Of a DNA stretch of 64,000 bases, positions 53,870-62,689 are shown piece after piece. The position numbers and the translations under genes were made by a program. The stretch is from Streptomyces sp. P9-A2 (GTDB taxonomy: Bacteria; Actinomycetota; Actinomycetes; Streptomycetales; Streptomycetaceae): positions 8,219,359 through 8,283,358 of the forward strand of contig NZ_JAZIFX010000001.1 of assembly GCF_036634175.1 (NCBI RefSeq). Reading direction: 5' to 3'. Each line of letters begins with the position of its first letter. Positions within the stretch are counted from its first letter, which is position 1. A model generated the notes under the pieces. It was not told the DNA's origin. It was given only the letters and a program-made list of their open reading frames with translations, and made no database searches.

Positions 53870-55399
53870 TCAACGGCGGCCGACCGGCAGCCAGTGGTCC
53901 AGGTAGGTCCGCAGGCCGTCCAGGTCGGTGCCCCGTGCGACATAGCCCAGGTAGCCGTCGGGGCGGACGAGTCCCTGCGCGACGTCCGGCCACGGGCTCT
54001 GTCCGCCGATCCGGTGGACGGAGACCAGGCCTTCCCGTTCTTCCAGGGCCGAGGAGAGCCGTTCGTCCGACCAGAGGGGCGGTGGCCCGGAGAGCAGCAG
54101 GTGCCAGCCCGGTGCCGTCGTGCGTGCCTGCAGCCCACGGGGCAGGTCGGGCAGCCGGTCCCCGGCTCTCGGCCCGCCCCTGGGCGGTCGTGAGCCGGCC
54201 GTGGAGGCGGGGCTGCGCCGGTAGTGGATGTCCAGTTCGGAGACGGTGCGGAAGAGCCGCCCGCGGATCTTGGCCGCGCGTAGCGCCAGCGGAGCCAGAC
54301 GCGGGGCGAGTTGGGTACGGCCGACGCGGATGACGGGGTTGCCGCTGGTGGCGATGCTGAAGGCGCGGTCGGTGAAGCGCCGCACGCTGCGGCCGACGGG
54401 TGCCCGCTCGGCCTCATACGTTGCCAGCAGTTCCTCGGGCGCCACGCCCCGGCAGACGAGGGCGAGCTTCCAGCCGAGGTTGAGCGCGTCCTGGATGCCG
54501 GTGTTCATGCCCTGCCCGCCGGCCGGACTGTGGATATGGGCCGCATCCCCCGCCAGGAAGCAGGGGCCGGAGCGGTAGCGTTCGGCGCCACGGTTGTGGA
54601 GGCGGAAGTCGGTCATCCAGACGGGATCCCGCAGGGTCAGCCGCTCACCGGTGTAGCGGTCGGTGATCTCCTGCAACAACGGCAGGTCCACCTCGGCCTC
54701 CGGGGCGTCGGGCGGGCGCATCGCGAGCATGCGCCAGCCGGCCGGCGAGCCGAGCGGGAAGAAGAACACCAGCCCCGTCCCGCTCATGTACGAATGTACG
54801 GAGTCCGGCTCCAGCCCGTCGATCTCCAGGTCGGCGAGCAGGAACGTCTGAGGGTAGGCATATCCCTCGAATCCGATGCCGCTCTGGCTGCGCACGGTGC
54901 TGTGGGCGCCGTCGCAGCCCACGACGTAGCGCGCCTCCACAGCCTCCTGCGAGCCGTCGTCGTGGCGCAGCCGGCAGTTGACGAACGAGTCCGTCGCCTC
55001 CAGCCGGACCAGTTCGGTGCCGCGCTCGATCGTCACGTCCCGCGCGGCCAGATACTCGGAGAGGACGCGCTCCGTCTCGGCCTGCGAGAGGAACAGCAGG
55101 AACGGGTACGCCGTGTCGGTCAGTCCGATGTCGAACAAGCGCAGTGCCACCACGCGGCGGGGCAGGTGGAGCCGCAGCCGCATCGCCGGGTTGCCCCGGG
55201 CCACCAGCTCGTCCGTCACCCCGAAGCCCGCCAATGCCTCCAGGGTGCGGGGCTGGACGGCAAGTGCCCGCGACTCCCGCACCCGGTCGAGGGAACGGTC
55301 GACGATCCTGAACCGCGCTCCGTACGAGCGCAGTTGCGCGGCGAGGGCAAGACCGGTCGGCCCCGCTCCCACTACCAGCACGTCCAGCGGCTCCGTCAT
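53870..55399 (-). CDS. FAD-dependent monooxygenase (phenol hydroxylase/aromatic hydroxylase type)
   Basis: The 509-residue protein starts at ATG 55399. It has the FAD-binding GxGxxG in LDVLVVGAGPTGLALAAQLR, the DG motif in ARYVVGCDGAHSTVRSQSGI, and the GD motif in GPCFLAGDAAHIHSPAGGQG, then MNTGIQDALNLGWKLALVCR. The C-terminal part is the thioredoxin-like domain of PheA/TfdB-type hydroxylases (DGYLGYVARGTDLDGLRTYL). Such enzymes hydroxylate aromatic rings with NAD(P)H and O2, in antibiotic tailoring or catabolism. It is a lone gene here; the substrate is unknown. Confidence 0.9.
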   Translation of the reverse strand: MTEPLDVLVVGAGPTGLALAAQLRSYGARFRIVDRSLDRVRESRALAVQPRTLEALAGFGVTDELVARGNPAMRLRLHLPRRVVALRLFDIGLTDTAYPFLLFLSQAETERVLSEYLAARDVTIERGTELVRLEATDSFVNCRLRHDDGSQEAVEARYVVGCDGAHSTVRSQSGIGFEGYAYPQTFLLADLEIDGLEPDSVHSYMSGTGLVFFFPLGSPAGWRMLAMRPPDAPEAEVDLPLLQEITDRYTGERLTLRDPVWMTDFRLHNRGAERYRSGPCFLAGDAAHIHSPAGGQGMNTGIQDALNLGWKLALVCRGVAPEELLATYEAERAPVGRSVRRFTDRAFSIATSGNPVIRVGRTQLAPRLAPLALRAAKIRGRLFRTVSELDIHYRRSPASTAGSRPPRGGPRAGDRLPDLPRGLQARTTAPGWHLLLSGPPPLWSDERLSSALEEREGLVSVHRIGGQSPWPDVAQGLVRPDGYLGYVARGTDLDGLRTYLDHWLPVGRR

Positions 55400-55510
55400 G
55401 AATCCACGGTAGTGGAGACGAGACGCATGCGAGATCCCTCGGCGCGTCCTACGTCGGGTCTGTGCCCCGCTACGACGAGAAGGGGGACCGAGCGATCGTC
55501 GCCGCTGCGG

Positions 55511-56310
55511 TCAGCGTGAGCGGCTGAGCAGGGACAGGGCGTACACGGCGTCGCGTCCGACGCCGCGCAGGGTGTTCAGGAGAAGCTGCGCTGGAACTCG
55601 ATGCCGACGAACCCGAGCCCGGGGACGGTGGCGATGCCGCCGTGGTGCCGGGGGCGGCCGTCGGAGTCCAGAGCGCCGCTGCCGTTCAGACAGGAGAAGG
55701 TGCGGCGGTAGCCGATGGCCCGGAGGATCGTGTCGACGGATTCTTTGGCGCCGTCGGGCCACACGACACCGTCCGGGGTGAAGCGGATGAACATCTCGCA
55801 CCGCTCCACGCCATAGGTGTCGAGAGCCGTGCGGTAGCGCCTGTGGTCGAGGACGGAGACCGGCATCCTCTCCAGCAGTCGGCTCGGCGGAGCAGTGTCG
55901 AAGCCGGTGTGCTTGAACCACCGGTGCACGTCCCGGCCCAGCGGACGCTGCTTCATCCAGCCGACCGGCCGCAGGGTGGCCGGCGTGGTCTCGGTGACCG
56001 CGCCGAGTCCGGCGGCGATCCGGGTGGCGGCCTTGCCGCCGCCCACGACCACAACCCGCTCGCCGGCGAACGGTTCGGTGGTGCGGTAGTCGGCGGCGTG
56101 CAGCGACCGCTCGGCGAACTCCTCCTGCCCGGGCACGGTCGGCGTGTACGGGGCGCGGAAGGCGCCGGTCGCGGCCACCACCGCACGTGCCGTGAACTGG
56201 GCCCGTCGTCCGCCCGCACCATCCAGGCGCCGTCGCGGGGCAGCACCGAGGTGACGGGGGTGGAGGTGCGGATCCCGGCGTCGGCGTGCGCAGCGGCGGC
56301 CTGGTCCTCT
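55511..56310 (-). pseudogene. ArsO-like FAD/NAD(P)H monooxygenase, broken
   Basis: Across frames the protein reads GIRTSTPVTSVLPRDGAWMV, AQFTARAVVAATGAFRAPYT, SLHAADYRTTEPFAGERVVV, VGGGKAATRIAAGL, RAIGYRRTFSCLNGSGALDS and VPGLGFVGIEFQRSF, then after a two-base deletion LNTLRGVGRDAVYALSLLSR. The layout (ATG-motif, YRHPEPF-like, second GGG nucleotide site, final LRGVGRD) is that of flavin monooxygenases of the ArsO type. At least two frameshifts and a missing N-terminus make it dead. The adjacent ArsR remnant supports the arsenic link. Confidence 0.6.
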
Positions 56311-56427
56311 CCCGCAAGGAGGGTAAAGCAGGTCTTCTACCGCGCCGATGGCACCACCATGGCGGGCCGCCTGGACGCGCTCAAGGAGTACTTGCTGCGC
56401 TGCTTCCCGCCCGACTGCGGTGACTGA
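56285..56427 (+). pseudogene. ArsR-family regulator C-terminal remnant
   Basis: The frame GLVLSRKEG, then after a one-base insertion KQVFYRADGTTMAGRLDALK, EYLLRCFPPDCGD and stop, matches the wing and C-terminal helix of ArsR/SmtB repressors (LV..RREG.QV.YR). The N-terminal two thirds are missing. It is divergent to, and overlaps, the ArsO-like relic. Confidence 0.55.
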
Positions 56428-56552
56428 CCGCCGCCGCCATCGGCGATGGTGGTCAGCTGCGCAGGTCGAGCAGGGCCCTCTCTGACAGCCTTGGCTGAGA
56501 CGCCCGCTTTGCCGGGTTAGGCTGGAAGGGCGAGACAGGAGTACACCCCGGC

Positions 56553-56921
56553 ATGGCCAGCACCACCCCCCGTAGCTCCGGATCGGATCCGGCGCCCCGT
56601 CCGAAGCGGCGGACGTTCTCCGCGGAGTACAAGCTGCGGATCGTCGCCGAGTACGATGCCGCCCCGACCGGGGAGAAGGGCGCGATCCTGCGGCGTGAGC
56701 GGCTGTACCACTCGCACGTGATCGAGTGGCGCCAGGCCCGCGACGGCGGCGCTCTGGACGCCCTGACCGATCAGCGCACCTCGCCGGCCCGGCCGAAGCA
56801 GGCGGCCGAGCAGGCCGAACTGGAACGACTCCGCAAGAAGGTCGCCCGGCTGGAGAAGGACCTGGCCCGCCGGGACGCGGCACTGGAAGTCATGGGAAAA
56901 GCCAACGCGCTCTTGGCTTGA
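56553..56921 (+). pseudogene. IS3-family OrfA, 3' end cut by IS1182
   Basis: The 122-residue frame reads MASTTPRSSGSDPAPRPKRR, TFSAEYKLRIVAEYDAAPTG and LRKKVARLEKDLARRDAALE, then VMGKANALLA and stop from the IS1182 end. It is diverged from the OrfA at 21198 (for example QARDGGALDALTDQRTSPAR against RAARDAGALEKLVDQRTGPA). Confidence 0.88.
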
Positions 56922-58757
56922 CTCTGTCGGGGATCTTGGAGTTTCGCGGTGCGGCAGCGTGGTCAACGGGCATGCTCGGGTAGTTCCGGTTACCGATGCA
57001 GCTGTCGAGGTGCCCGTTGTCCCTCCGTCCCCGTTCCGGTGAGCAAGTCCCGCCTCTGACCGTGCAGATCGCGCGGGCGAGCAACCCGGACGGCACGACG
57101 GCAATATGGGTGCGGGACCGCCTCGACGGGCTGTGGCGCGACGAGGACTTCGCCGACTGGTACCCGCGTGACGGGCGTCCGGGCCTCTCGCCCGCTCAAC
57201 TGGCCACTGTCTGCGTGCTGCAGTTCCTGCTCGGCCTGTCGGACCGGCAGGCTGCCGAGGCGGTGCGCTGCCGCATCGACTTCAAGTACGCGATGGCCAT
57301 GGAGCTGGACGACTCCGGCTTCCACCACAGCGTGCTGGCCGACTTCCGCGACCGCCTCACCGAAGGCGACCGAGCTGACCACCTCCTCGACCTCGTACTT
57401 GCCCGTCTCAAGGAGTCCGGCCTGGTGCGCGAGCGCACCACACAGCGCACCGACTCCACCCACGTCCTGGCCGCGGTGCGCGACCTGACCCGCCTGGAAC
57501 TGATCACCGAGGCGGTACGCGCCGCACTGGAAGAAGTCGCCGGCACCTCTCCTCACCTGCTGGACGAACTGGTCGACGAGGACTGGGCACGCCGCTACGG
57601 CCGACCGGTCCGCCTGGGCAAGAACCCCACCAAGCCCCAGACCAGGATCCTCGCCACCGGAAACGACGCCGTCCGGCTCCTGGAACACCTCTACCAGCAC
57701 GGTTCAGACCGCACATCCGGCCCCCGTGTCCAGGCCCTGCGCCAGATCATGGTGCAGAACTACCACCGCGACACCGCAGGCCGCCTGCGCTGGCGCACCG
57801 CCGAGACGGAAGGCGGGCCCGGACTGCCGCCCTCATCCCAGGCGATCGTCTCTCCCTACGACACCTCGGCCCGCTACGCACGCCACGGACACATCATCAG
57901 CTGGAAGGGGTTCTCCGCTCACCTGACCGAGACCTGCGCCCCCGACGGCCCCAACGTGATCACGGACGTGGCCACCACTGCGGCCACCACGCACGACAGT
58001 AAAGTCTTGCCCGGCATCCACACCCGCCTGCACCGCCGCGGCCTGCTGCCCGCCGAGCACTTGGTCGACAGCGGCTACACCTCCCTGGTCCACCTGGACC
58101 AGGCCACCCGACAACATCAGGTCACCGTCACCGGACCGCTGCCCGGCAACCCCACCCGCCAGCACCGCCGAGGCGAGGGCTTCGGCCGGGACGACTTCCA
58201 CATCGACTACGACCGCCGGCAAGTCACCTGCCCCCAGGGCCAGGTCAGCCAGGGCTGGCACGGCCCCTACCCGACCTCCTCACCCACCGCGGCCCCGCTG
58301 ATCGTGGCGAAGTTCGCCAAGAGCCAGTGCCACCCTTGCCCCGTCCGCGCCCGGTGCACCAGCTCGCGCGACGGCTCACGGAACGTCGGCTTTCCGCCGC
58401 GCAAGCTCCGTGACCTCCAAGTCCGCGTCCGGGACGAGCAGCAGACGCCTGAATGGAAGACCCGCTACGCGGTCCGCTCCGGAGTAGAGGGCACGGTCAA
58501 CGAGTTCGCCCACGGTCACGGCATGCGCCGCTGCCGCTACCGCGGCCAAGAGAAAGCCCACGTCCAGCACGTCCTGACTGCCATCGCCGTCAACATCGAG
58601 CGCCTCAGCAGACTGCCACCGACCACGCAAGCGCCCCCGTCCCGCCAGCCGACCGCCTTCCAAAACTACCTCGACCAGCACAAAATCCCCCGGCCGAAGT
58701 CCTGGCGAAAACTCGGCAGTTAACCCCGGAAGTTCCAAGATCCCCGACAGAGTCAAG
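56917..58757 (+). mobile_element. IS1182-family element, copy 2
   Basis: Perfect 24-bp inverted ends begin CTTGACTCTGTCGGGGATCT and end AGATCCCCGACAGAGTCAAG. CTTGG repeats flank the element at 56912-56916 and 58758-58762. Length is 1841 bp. Confidence 0.9.
56996..58723 (+). CDS. IS1182-family transposase, copy 2
   Basis: The 575-residue protein has the same motif set as copy 1 (first Asp in [20 protein letters not shown], second in [20 protein letters not shown], Cys cluster before [13 protein letters not shown], Glu in [20 protein letters not shown]) with many substitutions and a small insertion ([15 protein letters not shown]). ATG 56996 has no clear ribosome site. The frame is intact. Confidence 0.9.
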   Translation: MQLSRCPLSLRPRSGEQVPPLTVQIARASNPDGTTAIWVRDRLDGLWRDEDFADWYPRDGRPGLSPAQLATVCVLQFLLGLSDRQAAEAVRCRIDFKYAMAMELDDSGFHHSVLADFRDRLTEGDRADHLLDLVLARLKESGLVRERTTQRTDSTHVLAAVRDLTRLELITEAVRAALEEVAGTSPHLLDELVDEDWARRYGRPVRLGKNPTKPQTRILATGNDAVRLLEHLYQHGSDRTSGPRVQALRQIMVQNYHRDTAGRLRWRTAETEGGPGLPPSSQAIVSPYDTSARYARHGHIISWKGFSAHLTETCAPDGPNVITDVATTAATTHDSKVLPGIHTRLHRRGLLPAEHLVDSGYTSLVHLDQATRQHQVTVTGPLPGNPTRQHRRGEGFGRDDFHIDYDRRQVTCPQGQVSQGWHGPYPTSSPTAAPLIVAKFAKSQCHPCPVRARCTSSRDGSRNVGFPPRKLRDLQVRVRDEQQTPEWKTRYAVRSGVEGTVNEFAHGHGMRRCRYRGQEKAHVQHVLTAIAVNIERLSRLPPTTQAPPSRQPTAFQNYLDQHKIPRPKSWRKLGS

Positions 58758-58805
58758 CTTGGAAATGATCTCCGAGGGCGCGGACTGAACGCTGCCGTCA
58801 CCCCG

Positions 58806-59813
58806 GTGGCCGATGACGCGTTCACCGGCGTCGAGGGCGTGCTGGGTGTGACTGCGGCGTGCCGGCTGACCGGCCGCTCGCGGGCCACCCACTACCGCCG
58901 GCTGCGTCCGGCGCCACCACGCCGGCCCCGCAAGCCGCAGGTCCAGCCCTCGGCCCTGACGGCCGAAGAACGGTCTGCGGTACTGGAGTTGATGAACAGC
59001 GACGAGTACGCCGAACTGGCGCCCGCGCAGATCTGGGCCCGCGAGCTGGATGCCGGGCGCTACCACTGCTCGGTCTCCACGATGTACCGGATCCTGCGCG
59101 AGAAGGGCCAGTCCGGCGAGCGCCGAAGACAGGCCACCCACCCCGCCCAGGCGGTGCCCGAACTGGTGGCCACCGCCCCGTCGCAGGTGTTCACCTGGGA
59201 CATCACCAAGGCGGCCGGACCGGCAAAGGGCATCTGGTATCACGCCTACGTCATCATCGACATCTTCAGCCGCTACATCGTCGGCCACACCGTCGAGGCC
59301 GCTGAATCGGCCGAACGGGCCGAGGAGTTGATCCGCGAGACCATCGTCCGCAACGGGATCGTGCCCGAGACCGTGCACGCCGACCGCGGCACCTCGATGA
59401 CGAGCAAGAAGGTCTCCCAGCTGCTGATCGACCTCGGGGTGACAAGGTCGCACTCGCGGCCGAAGGTCTCCAACGACAACCCCTACAGCGAGGCCCAGTT
59501 CAAGACCACGAAGTACATGTCGGACTATCCCGAACGGTTCGACTCGCTGGCCCACGCCCGCGAATGGTTCGACGCCTTCATCGCGTACTACAACCACGAG
59601 CACCGGCACTCGGGCATCGGCTGGCACACACCCGCCTCCGTCCACTTCGGGACCGCCGAGGAGGTCCGCGACCAGCGCGCGGTCACCCTCGCCGAGGCAT
59701 ACGCCCGCCACCCCGAACGCTTCGGCCGCCGCCCCCGACCACCCGAGATACCCCAGACGGCCTGGATCAACGACCCGTCCAAGCGCCGCGAACCCGCACC
59801 ACAAACCTCATAG
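58806..59813 (+). CDS. IS3-family OrfB integrase, nest 2
   Basis: The 335-residue protein is nearly identical to the one at 23433: the codon for residue 60 region (ERSAVLEL against ERAAVLEL) and one Val/Ala change (AGPAKGIWYH) are the visible differences. The DDE core is intact. Confidence 0.92.
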   Translation: MADDAFTGVEGVLGVTAACRLTGRSRATHYRRLRPAPPRRPRKPQVQPSALTAEERSAVLELMNSDEYAELAPAQIWARELDAGRYHCSVSTMYRILREKGQSGERRRQATHPAQAVPELVATAPSQVFTWDITKAAGPAKGIWYHAYVIIDIFSRYIVGHTVEAAESAERAEELIRETIVRNGIVPETVHADRGTSMTSKKVSQLLIDLGVTRSHSRPKVSNDNPYSEAQFKTTKYMSDYPERFDSLAHAREWFDAFIAYYNHEHRHSGIGWHTPASVHFGTAEEVRDQRAVTLAEAYARHPERFGRRPRPPEIPQTAWINDPSKRREPAPQTS

Positions 59814-59869
59814 CATCACGACCGTCTCACTGGACTTGAAATCTTCCGCCCGACCGGTCACGCCCGGCC

Positions 59870-60568
59870 AGGACATCCCGAGAAGATCGCATTACGAGCT
59901 CCGACACTCCAGCAGCGGTTCGTGTTCTGAGCCGCGTTTTCGGTAGTGGCAGCGGCGGGCGGCGCCCTGGCGGCGTCGCCTCCAGGCCGGCCAGTCCAGT
60001 GCCTGGGTGAGGGAGGGCGCGGTCGGCTCGTGGATGGGGCAGGAGGGTGTCCAGGAGCCGCCGGATCTCTGCCACGGTGAGCGGGGCGAGGGCTGATCCG
60101 TTTCTGCAGCCCTCCTTTGCGGCTTCGCCGGGCTGGGCGGCGAGTGCGGTCAGGACCGCGTGGGCGAGCCTCGCCAAGGGGATGTGCCGATACCAGCCGG
60201 GACAGCGGCGGACCTCGTACTGGTCCAGGCCGCATTCGTTCTTCGCCGCCCGGAAGCACTCCTCGATCGCCCAGTGGGAGCCGGCCGCCTGGGCCGGCTC
60301 CCACTGGGCGATGTCGATGCCGACGGGGGGCACGGGCCAGGTGGTAGGCCGCCTCTTCGGGGTCGGACAGGCTGCGGCGGGCCGTCACCCAGCGGTGATG
60401 GGTCGGCGGGTCGGGGTCGCAGATGATGTCGGCGGGCAGTTTGGCCGCGGCCCGGTCGTAGATCCGCGGGCCCTTCGCCCCGTCACCGCAGGACAGTCTC
60501 TGCCGTGCACCACCGGGTGCTTCTTCGATGGCTTCCGTCGGCTGTGAGGTCATCGGTGGCCGCACCAC
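59870..60568 (-). pseudogene. IS701-family transposase C-terminal half, frameshifted
   Basis: The minus strand reads [40 protein letters not shown] and [18 protein letters not shown], then after a frame shift [12 protein letters not shown] and [40 protein letters not shown], with the catalytic Glu in the IEE motif. The N-terminal half is absent. It is a different subtype from the IS701 element at 4393. Confidence 0.75.
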
Positions 60569-60600
60569 GACTGGGGGCGGAGCTGGGTGTGGAGTGCTCG

Positions 60601-61467
60601 TCAGGTGACGGCTCCCTTCGGGTAGTGGCGGCGCAGGTTAGCGGCGAGGATGCGGTCGAGCGTGCGGTCGGGCAGGATCCGGACCAGGCGGGTGATCAGG
60701 GCGGCGTCCCGGCCTGCGGTGTAGCGGGTGCGCGGCTTGCGGGTTGTCACGGCCCTCGCGATGACCCGGGCGGCGGCGTCGGCGGTCAGGCCCGAAGCGG
60801 TGCCCGTGGCCATCAGTTTGTTGTTCGCCCGGACCAGGCTGCCGTAGCGCTCGTTCTGCTGCGGCGTCATCCGGACGGCCAGATCGTTCGCCGTCTGGAT
60901 CCCGCGGGCGGCCATCTCCGTGCGGACGCCGCCGGGCTGGATCACGACCACCTGTACGCCCAGCGGCGCGACCTCACGGCGGAGCGAGTCGCTGACCGCC
61001 TCCAGGGCGAACTTCGTGCCGGCGTACGCACCGTATGTGGCCATGGCGGCCGTGCCGCCGACCGAGCTGATGTTGATCACGCGGCCCTTGCTGCGCAGCA
61101 GTGCGGGCAGGAGCGCCTGAGTGACGGCGATGTGGCCGAACAGGTTGACTTCGAACACCCGCCGCCACTCCGCGAGTGGCAGGGCTTCGACCGCGGCGTT
61201 CACCTGGATGCCGGCGTTGTTGACGAGCGCGTGCAGCGCGCGCGGATCGTCGGCGACGCGCGCGGCGAGTGCCTCCACCTGCTCTGGCTTGGTGATGTCG
61301 AGGATGACCGGCTCGATGCCAGTCGATCGGATGGAGTCGGCGTCACGGACGCGTCGCACGCCGGCCAGGACGTGAAATCCCCGACGGGCTAGTTCGCGGG
61401 CGGCCGCCGCGCCCATGCCCGTGGAGGCGCCGGTTATGACGATCAGCTTCTGGGGTTCAGATGACAT
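60601..61467 (-). CDS. Short-chain dehydrogenase/reductase
   Basis: The 288-residue protein starts at ATG 61467 (MSSEPQKLIVITGASTGMGA). It has the cofactor motif TGxxxGxG, NNAG in LHALVNNAGIQVNAAVEAL, catalytic Ser in GRVINISSVGGTAAMATYGA and YxxxK in YAGTKFALEAVSDSLRREVA, then PGGVRTEM. It is a classical SDR with a C-terminal extension (TRYTAGRDAALITRLVRILP). Cofactor preference and substrate are unknown. It is divergent to a TetR gene that probably controls it. Confidence 0.92.
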   Translation of the reverse strand: MSSEPQKLIVITGASTGMGAAAARELARRGFHVLAGVRRVRDADSIRSTGIEPVILDITKPEQVEALAARVADDPRALHALVNNAGIQVNAAVEALPLAEWRRVFEVNLFGHIAVTQALLPALLRSKGRVINISSVGGTAAMATYGAYAGTKFALEAVSDSLRREVAPLGVQVVVIQPGGVRTEMAARGIQTANDLAVRMTPQQNERYGSLVRANNKLMATGTASGLTADAAARVIARAVTTRKPRTRYTAGRDAALITRLVRILPDRTLDRILAANLRRHYPKGAVT

Positions 61468-61507
61468 TGTCACCCGAGACACGTTACCAATCCAGATGAC
61501 ACCGTCA
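61462..61507. promoter_or_regulatory. Paired TGAC-n3-GTCA operators between SDR and TetR genes
   Basis: TGACATTGTCA (61462-61472) and TGACACCGTCA (61497-61507) are inverted repeats, both preceded by CAGA, with centres 35 bp apart. The first overlaps the SDR start codon, and the second ends 22 bp before the tetR start. This is the arrangement expected for a TetR repressor controlling both genes. Confidence 0.7.
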
Positions 61508-61528
61508 ACTAAATGTACGATTGGCGCC

Positions 61529-62176
61529 ATGGTCACCCGTGCGGAATCCGCCGCCCTCACCCGCCGCGCTCTGCTCGACGCGGCCGCCGAGCTCCTCGAC
61601 CTCGGCGGCCCCGAAGCCGTCACCCTGCGCGAGGTCGGCGCGCGCGCAGGCGTGACGCGGGGAGCGCCGTACCGGCACTTCATGGGCAAGGACAGCCTGC
61701 TGGATGCCGTCGCGACCGAGAGCTGGGAACGGATCGGCGACCAGATGCATGCCCTGCGGGCCGACCCGGCCCTGCCGGCCTCCGAGAAGCTGCGCGGCGC
61801 TCTTCGCGCCCTCATCGGCGCCGGCCGGGACCAGCCGTACAGGTACCAGTTGTTGTTCAAGCGGCCCGGGCACGGTCCGGGAGAGCGCGGTGAAGGGATC
61901 GACCGCGTCATGCGCCAGCTCTGCGGACCGGAGGGCGACCCCGCCGCAGCCGTCCGCGCCTCAATGCGCTTTCAGGACGAGTTCCTGGCCATCGTCGCCG
62001 CCTTCGTAGGGGAGCAAAACGCACGCCACTACGGAGCCCTGCTACTGGCCGGCGCTCACGGCATCGCAGACATGGAACTCAGCGGCCACCTCAGCGAGGA
62101 CACATGGCGCACCACCGCCGACGAGCTCGTCGACACCCTCGTCCGCCTGGTCGGGGACACCGGCGAAACGACATAA
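61529..62176 (+). CDS. TetR-family transcriptional regulator
   Basis: The 215-residue protein starts at ATG 61529 (MVTRAESAALTRRALLDAAA). The helix-turn-helix TLREVGARAGVTRGAPYRHF, then MGKDSLLDAVATESWERIGD, is followed by an all-helical TetR_C-type ligand domain (WAF-type QLLFKRPGHGPGERGEGIDR, then ALLLAGAHGIADMELSGHL). It is divergent from the SDR gene. Confidence 0.92.
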   Translation: MVTRAESAALTRRALLDAAAELLDLGGPEAVTLREVGARAGVTRGAPYRHFMGKDSLLDAVATESWERIGDQMHALRADPALPASEKLRGALRALIGAGRDQPYRYQLLFKRPGHGPGERGEGIDRVMRQLCGPEGDPAAAVRASMRFQDEFLAIVAAFVGEQNARHYGALLLAGAHGIADMELSGHLSEDTWRTTADELVDTLVRLVGDTGETT

Positions 62177-62283
62177 CAACGCCCACGCCCCGCCGACAGC
62201 AGACTCCCCGCCCCCTGGGACAGCGACGGCCACCAGTTCATTCAGTCGCTGTCCGAGGCCCCCCACTCCGCGGGAGATGCTGA

Positions 62284-62460
62284 TCAGCTGACCAGGATGG
62301 GTCGACAGGGCTTCAAGTTCACCGGCTCGGCCGGTGCCCGGCTGACGTAGCGCTTCTCCTCAAACTCGATGCGACTGAGGCAGCCGAAGCCCTCTTGGAC
62401 GCGTCGAGGGTTGTAGAAACCGCCAATGTACTCGAAGAGCCCGAGGTTCGCCTCGGCCCA
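62284..62460 (-). pseudogene. IS3-family OrfB C-terminal fragment
   Basis: The minus-strand reading WAEANLGLFEYIGGFYNPRR, VQEGFGCLSRIEFEEKRYVS and a short tail to TGA (62284-62286) is the typical end of an IS3 OrfB of yet another subtype. Everything upstream is missing. Confidence 0.7.
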
Positions 62461-62689
62461 GCTCCCGCCTCCCGCGCCCGGCCCGCCAACGCATCAACGT
62501 CCCGTTCGCCATGCTCCGCGACGGCACCTTCCACGAACCCCCCATCCCCGAGAACGCCGAACTCGCCGCACGACCCCAGCCAACCAGTCGAACCACCCCA
62601 CACCCAACCTGGGCGCCTTCACGAAAGACATAGACACACCCCCCGACCGGCCGCACTCGGCGCGCCCTGCGAACCGGCCGGAGGCAGGA
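62461..62689. other. Intergenic, C-rich remnant
   Basis: No gene is recognised between the OrfB fragment and the next IS3 element. The stretch is C-rich with short proline-coding frames, probably decayed sequence. Confidence 0.35.

Larger units (their letters stand above)
56476..59848 (+). mobile_element. IS3-family element interrupted by IS1182-family element (nest 2)
   Basis: The structure is the same as at 21119-24475: left end CCCTCTCTGACAGCCTTGG, right end ACTTGAAATCTTCCG, with an IS1182-family insertion at the same base in OrfA. The left half (OrfA and IS1182) is clearly diverged from nest 1 while the right half (OrfB) is almost identical. Confidence 0.85.

Noticed and set aside
54311..55519. 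402-residue plus-strand frame
   Set aside because: It is antisense to the FAD monooxygenase, with no recognisable motif.
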